Positions 23,747-31,645 of a stretch of 42,482 nt of DNA are shown here, in pieces. Where the stretch lies: positions 1 to 42,482 of the forward strand of contig SFHI01000012.1 of the NCBI GenBank assembly GCA_004555705.1. Direction: 5' to 3'. The DNA comes from Clostridiales bacterium (lineage in GTDB: Bacteria > Bacillota > Clostridia > Oscillospirales > Oscillospiraceae). The notes below the pieces were generated by a model that had not been told where the DNA came from, made no database searches, and was given only the letters and a program-made list of their open reading frames with translations. How positions within the stretch are numbered: position 1 is the first letter of the stretch; every line of letters starts with the position of its first letter. Made by a program: the position numbers and the translations under genes.

Positions 23747-25444
23747 ATGAAACCACGGGCAAGAGGGCTTCTGTGCCTGCTGCTCGCGGCTGTGCTTCTC
23801 GCCGGGTGCGCCCCGGCGGACCAAACCCAAGTTCCATCCACCGCCCCCGAGTCCTCGGGGGCGGCTGTGGAATTTTTGGAGGAAACAGCCGCGGAGCCCC
23901 AGGAAGCCGCAAAAACCGAGCAGGCTCTTACCCAAATCCGGGCCCTGGGGGAAAGTCCCCAGGACAATTACCGGGTTTGGTACGAAATTTTCGTCTACTC
24001 CTTCTGTGACTCCGATGGCGACGGAATCGGGGACCTGAAGGGCGTGACCGGTAAGCTCGACTATCTGCAGGAGCTGGGGATAAACGGCATCTGGCTGATG
24101 CCCATTCATCCCAGCCCCTCTTACCATAAATATAATGTGTCCGATTACCGCGCCATCGACCCCGCCTACGGCACGATGGAGGATTTCCGGGAGCTGCTGG
24201 CGCAGTGCGGGAAGCGGAACATCCGGGTAATATTGGACCTGGTGGTGAACCACACCGGCTCCGATCACGCCTGGTTCACCGCAGCCTGCGAGTATCTTCG
24301 CACCCTGGGGGACGCGGAACCGAACGCCCAGGACTGCCCCTATGTGGATTACTACAATTTCAGCCGGGAGTTCCGGACGGGGTATACCCAGGTTCCCGGG
24401 GCGGACTGGTATTATGAATCCCGATTCAGCCCGGATATGCCGGACCTGAATCTGGCAAGTGACGCTGTCCGGGGAGAAATCCGGGACATCATGGCCTATT
24501 GGCTGGAGCTTGGGGTCTCCGGCTTCCGGGTGGACGCTGCCAAGGAGTTCTATTCCGGGCAGACCGATGCCAATATTGAGGTGCTCAGCTGGCTTCAGCA
24601 GACCCTCCGGGAGCTGAAGGAGGATGCCTACCTGGTGGCGGAGGTCTGGGACAGCTTTGACCAGGTCACCCGCTATTATGAAAGCGGCATTACCAGTATT
24701 TTCAACTACCCCTTCGGGGACTCCACCGGCAAGATTATCAAGGTCATCCGGGGGGCGGGGAATGCGGCCACGGTTACCACCTTCGCCACGGCCCTGGAAA
24801 AGGCGGACAAAGCCTACCTGGGGGCAAACCCGGACTACATTGACGCCCCCTTCCTCTCGAACCACGATGTGGGCCGGATCGCGGGCTTCTGCGGCGGGGA
24901 TGCCGCCAAAACCAAGCTGGCGGGGGCCATGAACCTGCTGATGAGCGGCAGCGCCTTCGTCTACTACGGCGAGGAGATCGGTATGACGGGCTCCGGAAAC
25001 GACCCCAGCAAGCGGGCGCCCATGTACTGGAATGCCGCCCGGGATTCCGGCACCACCCAACCCCCTCCCGAGTGCGTCCTGCCGGAAAGCTACCCCTTCG
25101 GCTCTTTGGAGGAGCAGCGGTTCGACGACGATTCCGTTTATAACTACTACCGGCAGCTCATTGCCATCCGGCAGGCCATTCCTGCCATCTCCCACGGCCG
25201 GACTACGGCGGAGACGGCCCTGAATACGGGCTGTGTCAGCGCCTTCCGGAAAACCTGGGGGGAGGAAAGCTGCATTGTGCTGATGAACATCTCCCCCGAG
25301 ACCTCCCGGGCGGATTTGAGCGCTTACGCGGACTGGACGCTGGCGGCTTCTCTGTCCGCGGAGGGAACCCCCATCACCCTGGAGGGCACCGCCCTGGTAT
25401 TGCCCCCCTACGGCACGGCGGTGCTGCTGCCCGTGAAGGATTAA
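23747..25444 (+). CDS. Secreted GH13 alpha-amylase lipoprotein
   Basis: A 565-residue lipoprotein. The signal peptide ends in LLAGC; a Pro/Thr/Glu-rich linker (about 25-75) leads to a GH13 barrel. Conserved blocks: VILDLVVNHTG (region I), GFRVDAAKEF with nucleophile Asp263, VAEVWDSF with acid/base Glu299 and FLSNHDVGRI with Asp374. A C-terminal beta domain ends the protein. It cuts starch-like glucans at the cell surface to feed the importer encoded just upstream. A hairpin CCGCCCCCGA/TCGGGGGCGG sits in the linker-coding part (23841-23864). Confidence 0.93.
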   Translation: MKPRARGLLCLLLAAVLLAGCAPADQTQVPSTAPESSGAAVEFLEETAAEPQEAAKTEQALTQIRALGESPQDNYRVWYEIFVYSFCDSDGDGIGDLKGVTGKLDYLQELGINGIWLMPIHPSPSYHKYNVSDYRAIDPAYGTMEDFRELLAQCGKRNIRVILDLVVNHTGSDHAWFTAACEYLRTLGDAEPNAQDCPYVDYYNFSREFRTGYTQVPGADWYYESRFSPDMPDLNLASDAVRGEIRDIMAYWLELGVSGFRVDAAKEFYSGQTDANIEVLSWLQQTLRELKEDAYLVAEVWDSFDQVTRYYESGITSIFNYPFGDSTGKIIKVIRGAGNAATVTTFATALEKADKAYLGANPDYIDAPFLSNHDVGRIAGFCGGDAAKTKLAGAMNLLMSGSAFVYYGEEIGMTGSGNDPSKRAPMYWNAARDSGTTQPPPECVLPESYPFGSLEEQRFDDDSVYNYYRQLIAIRQAIPAISHGRTTAETALNTGCVSAFRKTWGEESCIVLMNISPETSRADLSAYADWTLAASLSAEGTPITLEGTALVLPPYGTAVLLPVKD

Positions 25445-25470
25445 TCCCGCGGCGGAAGGTAAGAGCGTGA

Positions 25471-25652
25471 TAAATTGTTGTATATAATTGACAATTAACA
25501 ATTGACAATTGACAATTAAGGAATCCCTTCGGGATGAATAAAAATATTTTCATTCCCAAAAACAGCTGTTTATTTCATAATTCGTCCCGTAGGGACACAA
25601 CAATTGTCAATTTTCAATTGTCAATTCGGCGAAGCCGTTCAAATACCAATTT
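25471..25652. repeat. Complete module C element after the amylase gene
   Basis: Ends AAATTGTTGTA-like (from 25472) and CAAATACCAATTT (25640-25652). Left arm: repeated ATTGACAATT and AAGGAATCCCTTCGGGAT; right arm: TTCGTCCCGTAGGGAC, repeated TTGTCAATT, CGGCGAAGCCG. No gene between 25445 and 25704. Confidence 0.82.
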
Positions 25653-25704
25653 GCCGGCCAATTGAGAAAACGAAGCTGCCCGGGTGCGGGCGGAAAGGAG
25701 CGCT

Positions 25705-26481
25705 ATGGAGCGTATTCGAGAACAGAAACCGTCGGGGCTGAATTCCAACGGCCTTCGGGCCTGGGGTATGGCGTTTCTGGCGCTGGGCGTGGTGGGGAGA
25801 ACCATCCTCCAGAACCGGCTGCTGTGCCTGGACCAGATGTCCCCTATGGAGCTGGTGGAGGCCATGCAGACCTCCGGCACCGTGATGATTATGGCGACGG
25901 CGGCTCTGGTGCTCCAGGCCCTGGAAACCTGCGCCGTGCCCATCTTCGCCTTTCTGCTGGCGGAGGGGGGACAGCGCACCTCCAATCTGACGAAGTACAT
26001 CCTCCGGGTGGGCATCCTGGCCCTGGCCACGGAGATTCCCTATAACCTGGCGCTGTCCGGAAAACTCCTGGACCTTGGCAGCCGGAACCCGGTATTTGGG
26101 TGCCTGCTGGGGCTGGTGATGGTCTGGTTCTACCGCCGCTATGATGGGAAGGCCTTCTCCCAGAGGGCGATCCGGGTGCTGGTGACCCTGGCTGCCATGC
26201 TGTGGTGCGTCATGCTTTCGGTGAATTACGGCCCTGCGCTGCTGCTGGTACTGGCGGCGCTGTGGGCCCTGCGGGAGAAGCCCATGCTGCGCAGCATGGG
26301 CGGCGCCGTGGCGGCCCTGGTGTGCAGCGTGTTCAGCCTGTTCTACATGGCCTCCCCCATGGGCTTCCTGGCAGTCCACTTCTACAACGGCGAGAAGGGC
26401 CCGGACAACCGGACCGTCAGCTACCTGGCCTATCCCGTGCTGCTGCTGGCCGTGTGGGCGCTGGGTGTCGTTTTCTTTTGA
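25705..26481 (+). CDS. TraX-family membrane protein
   Basis: A 258-residue protein with about seven or eight hydrophobic helices. The segment PIFAFLLAEGGQRTSN, followed by KYILRVGILALATEIPYNLA and RNPVFGCLLGL, matches the TraX family, named after the F-pilin N-acetylase but widespread in chromosomes of Firmicutes as integral membrane acyltransferase-like proteins of unknown substrate. No conjugation genes are nearby, so a role in conjugation is unlikely. The ATG at 25705 is preceded by AAAGGAG with 4 nt spacing; GTG at 25684 is an alternative. Confidence 0.75.
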   Translation: MERIREQKPSGLNSNGLRAWGMAFLALGVVGRTILQNRLLCLDQMSPMELVEAMQTSGTVMIMATAALVLQALETCAVPIFAFLLAEGGQRTSNLTKYILRVGILALATEIPYNLALSGKLLDLGSRNPVFGCLLGLVMVWFYRRYDGKAFSQRAIRVLVTLAAMLWCVMLSVNYGPALLLVLAALWALREKPMLRSMGGAVAALVCSVFSLFYMASPMGFLAVHFYNGEKGPDNRTVSYLAYPVLLLAVWALGVVFF

Positions 26482-26490
26482 TTCATGCGA

Positions 26491-26516
26491 AAGGCCGCCC
26501 CCGGGGCGGTCTTTTT
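26491..26516 (+). terminator. Intrinsic terminator after the TraX-like gene
   Basis: AAGGCCGCCCC and GGGGCGGTCTT form a stem, with a very tight loop, followed by a T-run (26512-26516), 10 nt after the stop codon. Confidence 0.85.
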
Positions 26517-26556
26517 GCGGGATTGGAGCGGAATGTCGAAATATGGCAAATCCGCA

Positions 26557-26585
26557 TTGACAGAGGGGTAGTTTCTTCATATACT
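26557..26585 (+). promoter_or_regulatory. Strong promoter of the Dlt-like operon
   Basis: TTGACA (26557-26562) and TATACT (26580-26585) are 17 nt apart. The transcript would begin near 26592 and carry the entire module B element in a leader of about 300 nt before the ligase start at 26900. Confidence 0.75.
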
Positions 26586-26618
26586 ATTGGATAATGAATC
26601 TGTTCAGGCGAGAAAGAT

Positions 26619-26852
26619 TAATTGTTGTTTGTCGAATATTTGCTGTCATTGCGAGCCAGTTCGCAAACTGGCGTGGCAATCCCCCGGCCCCATGGAACCA
26701 GGTAACAATTACCACCAAAAATCACAGCATTTTTCCACTCTGTAGGGCAATTGTCGATACATTTCCCTTCTAACCGGGGGATTGCCACACCAGCGTGCGC
26801 GCTGGTTCGCAATGACAGGTAATCTGGGGCGCACCTCTACAAACACCAATTT
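26619..26852. repeat. Module B element in the Dlt-like operon leader
   Basis: Ends TAATTGTTGTTTG (26619-26631) and CAAACACCAATTT (26840-26852). Arms: TGTCATTGCGAGCCAGTTCG then GGCGTGGCAATCCCCCGG, and AACCGGGGGATTGCCACACC then GGTTCGCAATGACAGG. It fills most of the 26482-26899 gap. Confidence 0.82.
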
Positions 26853-26899
26853 ACCTATATTCTGCATGGCCTCGGTTGGGGCTGGATTGAGGTGGGGCA

Positions 26900-28414
26900 A
26901 TGGCAATCAACGTGCTTGCTTATTTGGAACGCTCTGCGGAGCGGTTCCCGGACAAAATCGCCGTGACCGATGAATTCGGCTCCGTGACCTATGACGCGCT
27001 GCTGTGTGCCAGCCGCCGGATGGGAACGGCTCTGGCCCGCCGGATTCACCCCGGTCAGGCCGTGGGTGTGTACATGGAGAAAAGCGCCGAGACCCTGGAG
27101 GTGTTCTTCGGCGCGGTGTATGCGGGGGGCTTTTACTCCGCCCTGAACCCGGAGCTGCCGGCCCAGCGGCTGGGGCAGATCGTTTCGGTGCTTTCCCCTG
27201 GGGTCATTGTCACAAGCCGGGAACTGGAGGCCGCCGCCCGGGAAATCTTCCCGGGATACCCCATCGTCACCGCCGGGGCCCTGGCGGAGGAAGGGGAGGA
27301 CCCCGCCCTGCTCTCGCAAATCCACCGGGGCGCGGTGGATACGGACCCGCTGTATGTGAATTTCACCTCCGGCTCCACCGGGGTGCCCAAGGGCATCGTG
27401 GTGGCCCACCGGAGCGTGCTGGACTTTATCGGCTGCTTCACGGAGCTCTTCGGGATTACATCGGAGGATGTGATTGCCAACCAGGCTCCCTTTGATTTCG
27501 ATGTGTCCGTAAAGGACATCTACTCCGCCATGGCCACGGGGGCCCGGCTGGTACTGGTGCCCCGGCGGCTGTTCTCCGCTCCGGCGGCGCTGACGGACTT
27601 TCTGTGCGACAATGCCGTGACCACCATGATCTGGGCGGTGTCGGCGCTGTGCCTGCTGACCACCTTCCACGCCCTGGACTACCGGACGCCGGAGACGGTG
27701 AACAAGATTCTTTTCAGCGGAGAGGTGATGCCCTTCAAGGCGTTGAAGGAGCTTCGCAAACATCTGCCCGGGGCCATGCTGGTCAATCTCTACGGCCCCA
27801 CGGAGATCACCTGCAACTGCACCTACCACATTCTGGAGGAGGGCCGGGACTATGCCGGGGGCATTCCCATCGGCTGTCCCTTCCCCAACGAGGATGTATT
27901 TTTGCTGGACGGGGAGAACCGGAAGGTCACAGCCCCGGACACCCCGGGAGAAATCTGCGTCCGGGGTACGGCTCTGGCGCTGGGCTACTACGGCAATCCG
28001 GAGCAGAACGCCGCCCACTTTGTCCAGAATCCCCTGAATCCCCACTATCCGGAGCGCATCTACCGCACCGGGGACCTGGGAAGGTACAATGCCCTGGGGG
28101 AGCTGGTGTTCGCGGGGAGAAAGGATTTCCAGATCAAGTACATGGGCCACCGGATCGAGCTGGAGGAGATCGAGCGGGAGATGGCCAAGGTGCCCGGTGT
28201 GGAGCGGTGCTGCTGCGTCTTTGACGAGAAGCGCTCCCGGCTCCGTGGCTTCTATGTGGGCTCCGTTGAGAAGGATGCCCTCCACGCTGCCATGAAGGGG
28301 AGGCTCCCGGATTATATGATTCCGGGAATTCTCCGCCGGGTGGAGGAAATGCCCCTGACCAAGAACGGAAAAATCGACCGCAAGGCGCTGGCTGAGCTGA
28401 CGGGGGGAAGATAA
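26900..28414 (+). CDS. dltA: DltA-like amino acid:carrier-protein ligase
   Basis: A 504-residue ANL-superfamily adenylating enzyme closest in layout to D-alanine:D-alanyl carrier protein ligase. Motifs: FTSGSTGVPKG (155-165), PFDFDVSVKDIYSA (197-210), NLYGPTE (296-302), YRTGDLG (388-394), hinge region FQIKYMGHRIELEE (410-423), catalytic Lys in PLTKNGKID (485-493). It activates an amino acid with ATP and loads it on the carrier protein (29782). In Bacillus DltA an F-C-GE motif supplies a Cys linked to D-Ala choice; here the motif is LFSGE with Ser273, so the substrate may differ. The stop overlaps the decarboxylase ATG by one base (TAATG). Confidence 0.85.
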   Translation: MAINVLAYLERSAERFPDKIAVTDEFGSVTYDALLCASRRMGTALARRIHPGQAVGVYMEKSAETLEVFFGAVYAGGFYSALNPELPAQRLGQIVSVLSPGVIVTSRELEAAAREIFPGYPIVTAGALAEEGEDPALLSQIHRGAVDTDPLYVNFTSGSTGVPKGIVVAHRSVLDFIGCFTELFGITSEDVIANQAPFDFDVSVKDIYSAMATGARLVLVPRRLFSAPAALTDFLCDNAVTTMIWAVSALCLLTTFHALDYRTPETVNKILFSGEVMPFKALKELRKHLPGAMLVNLYGPTEITCNCTYHILEEGRDYAGGIPIGCPFPNEDVFLLDGENRKVTAPDTPGEICVRGTALALGYYGNPEQNAAHFVQNPLNPHYPERIYRTGDLGRYNALGELVFAGRKDFQIKYMGHRIELEEIEREMAKVPGVERCCCVFDEKRSRLRGFYVGSVEKDALHAAMKGRLPDYMIPGILRRVEEMPLTKNGKIDRKALAELTGGR

Positions 28415-29556
28415 TGGGAGCCTGGTATGAATTTGACATGGGAGCGGTGCGTCGCAGGCTGGCGTACCTGCGCGGCCTTTTGCCGGAGGGCATCGCCCTG
28501 GCCTACGCGGTGAAGGCCAACACCTTCCTGATTCGGGACATGATCCCCTGGGTGGAGCGGTTCGAGGTCTGCTCCCCGGGAGAGCTGCGGATTTGTGACG
28601 ATCTGGGGGTGCCCCCGGAGAAAACCGTGATCTCCGGGGTGTACAAGACGCCGGAGTTTATTGAGGAGCTGGTGGGTTCCTCGGAGGGACGGCTCTACAC
28701 CGTGGAGTCCATGACCCAGTTCCGGCAGCTGCGGGAGCTCTCCCGGCGGTACGGCAAACGGATTCCGCTGCTTCTGCGGCTGACCAACGACAGCCAGTTC
28801 GGCATCAACGAGGAGGATATCCGGGTCATTGTGGAAAACCGGGGGGAATATCCCCTGCTGGAGCTGCGGGGGGTACAGTTCTTCTCCGGAACCCAGAAAA
28901 CCTCCCTGAAGAAGCTGGCGAGGGAGCTGCGGAGCCTGGAGGCCCTGCTGCAGAGCCTTCAGGAGGAGTACGGCTACCGGGCTCAGGAGCTGGAATACGG
29001 CCCCGGCCTCCCCGTGGCCTATTACGAGGGGGAGGAGCTGGACGAGGAGGCCCTCATCGGGGGCTTTGCCCAACTGCTTACGGGAATGCGCTTTTCCGGC
29101 CATGTGACCCTGGAGCTGGGCCGGAGCATCGCCGCCTGCTGCGGAAAATATTACGCCCATGTGGTGGACCTCAAGCACAATAAGGGCCAGAATTATCTGC
29201 TCCTGGATGGGGGAATGCACCAGATCGTCTACTTCGGACAGTACATGGGCATGAAGCACCCGGTGCTCACGGTGCCGGGGAAGGAGCGGGAGCCGGTGGG
29301 GGCGTGCTGGAACATCTGCGGTTCCCTGTGCTCCATGAACGACATCCTGGCAAAGGCCGTGCCCCTGCCGGAGATGGCCATTGGGGATAGCCTGTGCTTT
29401 CACAACACGGGGGCCTACTGCATGACCGAGGGCATCAGCCTGTTTCTCAGCCGGGACATCCCGGAGGTGTACCTGATCCGGGAGGACGGGCAGCGGGTTC
29501 TGGTAAGGCAGCGGTTCGAGACCGCGCCGCTGAATACCCCCATGCCGGAGGGCTGA
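28414..29556 (+). CDS. PLP-dependent decarboxylase, fold type III (ODC/DAPDC/BtrK-like)
   Basis: A 380-residue enzyme with an alanine-racemase-like barrel and C-terminal beta domain. Features: PLP lysine in YAVKAN (Lys34), Gly-rich ELGRS (234-238), the CGSLCSMND motif with catalytic-type Cys306 and Asp310, and NTGAY (Tyr335). The His that normally stacks on PLP (H-x-GSQ) appears to be Phe157 in FFSGTQ. The family decarboxylates diaminopimelate, ornithine, lysine or, in BtrK, glutamyl-carrier protein. Its tight coupling to the ligase and the carrier gene downstream suggests an amino acid bound to the carrier as substrate (inference). An alanine or lysine racemase role is less likely because of the decarboxylase-type C-terminal motif. 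Confidence 0.75.
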   Translation: MGAWYEFDMGAVRRRLAYLRGLLPEGIALAYAVKANTFLIRDMIPWVERFEVCSPGELRICDDLGVPPEKTVISGVYKTPEFIEELVGSSEGRLYTVESMTQFRQLRELSRRYGKRIPLLLRLTNDSQFGINEEDIRVIVENRGEYPLLELRGVQFFSGTQKTSLKKLARELRSLEALLQSLQEEYGYRAQELEYGPGLPVAYYEGEELDEEALIGGFAQLLTGMRFSGHVTLELGRSIAACCGKYYAHVVDLKHNKGQNYLLLDGGMHQIVYFGQYMGMKHPVLTVPGKEREPVGACWNICGSLCSMNDILAKAVPLPEMAIGDSLCFHNTGAYCMTEGISLFLSRDIPEVYLIREDGQRVLVRQRFETAPLNTPMPEG

Positions 29557-29734
29557 CAAATTGGGGTTTGTAGAGGTGCGCCCCAGATTACCTGTCATTG
29601 CGAACCAGCGCGCACGCTGGTGTGGCAATCCCCCGGTTAGAGAGGAAATGTATCAACAATTGCCACCGGGGGATTGCCACGCCAGTGTGCGCACTGGCTC
29701 GCAATGACAGCATATATTCAACAAACACCAATTT
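29557..29734. repeat. Module B element inside the Dlt-like operon
   Basis: CAAATTGGGGTTTG begins at the base right after the decarboxylase TGA; CAAACACCAATTT ends it at 29722-29734. Arms TGTCATTGCGAACCAGCGCG and GGGATTGCCACGCCAGTGTG are close to consensus; the interior is short. It separates decarboxylase and carrier genes, which must otherwise be co-transcribed; no terminator or new promoter is evident. Confidence 0.85.
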
Positions 29735-29781
29735 ATCTGTCCGCTTTCGCCAATATCTTATTTTGAAAGGAAAGAGAAATT

Positions 29782-30012
29782 ATGGAAACCCTGTACGAAA
29801 TTCTGGAGGACATTCAGCCCGATGTGGACTTCAAAACCGAGCGGGCGCTGATTGATGATCATCTTCTGAGCAGCCTGTCCATCCTCTCCCTGGTGGCGGA
29901 GCTGGAGGACGCCTTTGACGTAACCATTCCCGCGGTGGAGATCATCCCCGCCAACTTCAACTCCGCGGAGGCCATGTGGGAGATGCTCCAGCGGCTCCAG
30001 GAGGAGGAGTAA
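29782..30012 (+). CDS. dltC: Acyl/aminoacyl carrier protein, DltC-like
   Basis: A 76-residue acidic four-helix carrier protein. The phosphopantetheine site is Ser31 in LLSSLSILSLV; the usual Asp before the Ser (DSL) is Ser30 here. The helix II continuation AELEDAFDVTIP matches DltC-type carriers. It would carry the amino acid (or its decarboxylation product) as a thioester between the ligase and the MBOAT protein. The next gene's GTG is 2 nt downstream. Confidence 0.85.
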   Translation: METLYEILEDIQPDVDFKTERALIDDHLLSSLSILSLVAELEDAFDVTIPAVEIIPANFNSAEAMWEMLQRLQEEE

Positions 30013-30013
30013 G

Positions 30014-31636
30014 GTGGGGCGGCTGCTGTCGCTGCTGCTGCGGGGTACCCACAGTGATCTGACCTCCTTCTTCTCATTGCTGTTTCTGGGAGGCTTCCTC
30101 CCGGCTGCCATCGTGCTCTACACCCTGACGCCGAAAAAATGGAAAAAATATGCCCTGCTGGTCATCAGTCTGGGCTTTTTCCGTTTTGTCAGCGGGGAAC
30201 TGGTGGTGTATCTGCTGGGGAGCATTCTGCTGACCTGGGGCTTCGGCCTCTGGCTGGGAAAAATCCAGCGGGATAAGGACGCGGCAGTGAAGGCCGCTCC
30301 CAGGGAGGACAGGAAGGCCCTGAAACGGAAATTCCTTCTGCGCAGCCGCTGGGTACTGGGCCTGGCCGCCGCAGCCCACATCGGCGGGCTGCTGACGGTG
30401 AAATATACCGGCTTCTTCCTGCGCAATGTCAATACCCTCTTCGGCCTGGAGCTTCCCATCCCCGGATTTGTCATGCCCATCGGCGTGTCCTTCTTCACCC
30501 TCCAGGCGGTGTCCTACTTGTTCGACGTGTACCGGGGAACCCAGGAGGCGGACGGGAATGTGCTCCGGGTGGGGCTGTTCCTCAGCTTCTTCCCCCAGAT
30601 CGTGGAGGGCCCCATCTGCCGGTATTCCGAGACCGCGTCCCAGCTCTGGAACGCCAGCGGCATCACCTGGCGGAATCTGACCCTGGGGCTGCAGCGCATC
30701 CTCTACGGCCTGATGAAAAAGCTGGTGGTGGCCGACCGGCTGAACGGCTTCGTCAAAGGTGTGTTCACCTGTGTGGACGAATACCAGGGCGGTGTCATCG
30801 CCCTCGCGGCGGTGTGCTACACGGTGCAGCTGTATATGGATTTCTCCGGGGCCATGGACGCGGTGGCGGGCATGGGCCAGATTTTCGGCATCACCATGCC
30901 GGAGAATTTCCGCCGGCCCTTCTTCTCGCGGACCATATCCGAGTTCTGGAGCCGTTGGCACATCACCCTGGGCACCTGGTTCAAGGATTACACCTTCTAT
31001 CCCGTCACAATGTCCGGCCCCTCGAAGAAGCTGACCTCCGCCGCGCGGAAGCGGCTGGGCAACCACTATGGCCCGCTGCTGGCGGGAGGCGTAGCGCTGT
31101 TTTGCGTGTGGCTGTGCAACGGACTGTGGCACGGCGCGGCCTGGAGCTTCCTGTTCTTCGGAATGTACCATTTTGTGCTGATCTACCTGGGCTCTCTGGC
31201 GGCGCCCCTGGTGAAGCGGGTCAACACCCGGCTGGGGCTGAAGCCGGAGTGCCTGCCCTACCGGATCGCCCAGACCCTCCGCACCTGTGCTCTGGTGGTG
31301 GTGGGCGAGCTGTTCTTCCGGGCGGAGGGCCTCCGGGCGGGGCTGCGGATGTTCCGGAAAATGGTGACGGATTTCCGTTTCGATTCCATCAGCCTTTCCA
31401 TGCTGAAGGAGCTGCGCATCGATCCCCAGGACTTTCTCATTGTGGGCGTTACCATGGCCATTGTGTTCGTGGTGAGCCTGCTGAACGAGCGGGGCATCGT
31501 GGTGCGGGAGGCTCTGGAGAAAAAGCCCACGGCCCTGCGCTGGGCGGTGCTGTACGCTTTGATCCTCTACATCCTCATCTTCGGTGCCTACGGCAAGGGC
31601 TATGTGCCGGTGAATCCCATGTACGCCAATTTCTAG
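30014..31636 (+). CDS. dltB: MBOAT-family acyltransferase, DltB-like
   Basis: A 540-residue membrane protein with about 11 hydrophobic segments and the MBOAT hallmarks: PIGVSFFTLQAVSYLFDVYRG, LSFFPQIVEGPI, the re-entrant segment FWSRWHITLGTWFKDYTFYP and the catalytic His373 in NGLWHGAAW. DltB-type members move an aminoacyl group from the carrier across the membrane to an extracellular polymer. The start is GTG 30014, with AGGAGGAG inside the end of the carrier gene. It is longer than classical DltB (about 400), in the range of AlgI-like proteins, so the acceptor may not be teichoic acid. Confidence 0.88.
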   Translation: MGRLLSLLLRGTHSDLTSFFSLLFLGGFLPAAIVLYTLTPKKWKKYALLVISLGFFRFVSGELVVYLLGSILLTWGFGLWLGKIQRDKDAAVKAAPREDRKALKRKFLLRSRWVLGLAAAAHIGGLLTVKYTGFFLRNVNTLFGLELPIPGFVMPIGVSFFTLQAVSYLFDVYRGTQEADGNVLRVGLFLSFFPQIVEGPICRYSETASQLWNASGITWRNLTLGLQRILYGLMKKLVVADRLNGFVKGVFTCVDEYQGGVIALAAVCYTVQLYMDFSGAMDAVAGMGQIFGITMPENFRRPFFSRTISEFWSRWHITLGTWFKDYTFYPVTMSGPSKKLTSAARKRLGNHYGPLLAGGVALFCVWLCNGLWHGAAWSFLFFGMYHFVLIYLGSLAAPLVKRVNTRLGLKPECLPYRIAQTLRTCALVVVGELFFRAEGLRAGLRMFRKMVTDFRFDSISLSMLKELRIDPQDFLIVGVTMAIVFVVSLLNERGIVVREALEKKPTALRWAVLYALILYILIFGAYGKGYVPVNPMYANF

Positions 31637-31645
31637 GAGGACGGA

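Noticed and set aside
22841..25501. A very long open frame on the minus strand opposite the permease and amylase genes (over 880 codons).
   Set aside because: It lies antisense to well-identified genes, has no plausible start signal, and its His/Gly/Val-rich composition is that of a GC-rich shadow frame.
25705..26481. A conjugative element, suggested by the TraX-like protein.
   Set aside because: No relaxase, type IV secretion, integrase or plasmid genes are nearby; TraX homologues are common chromosomal membrane proteins.
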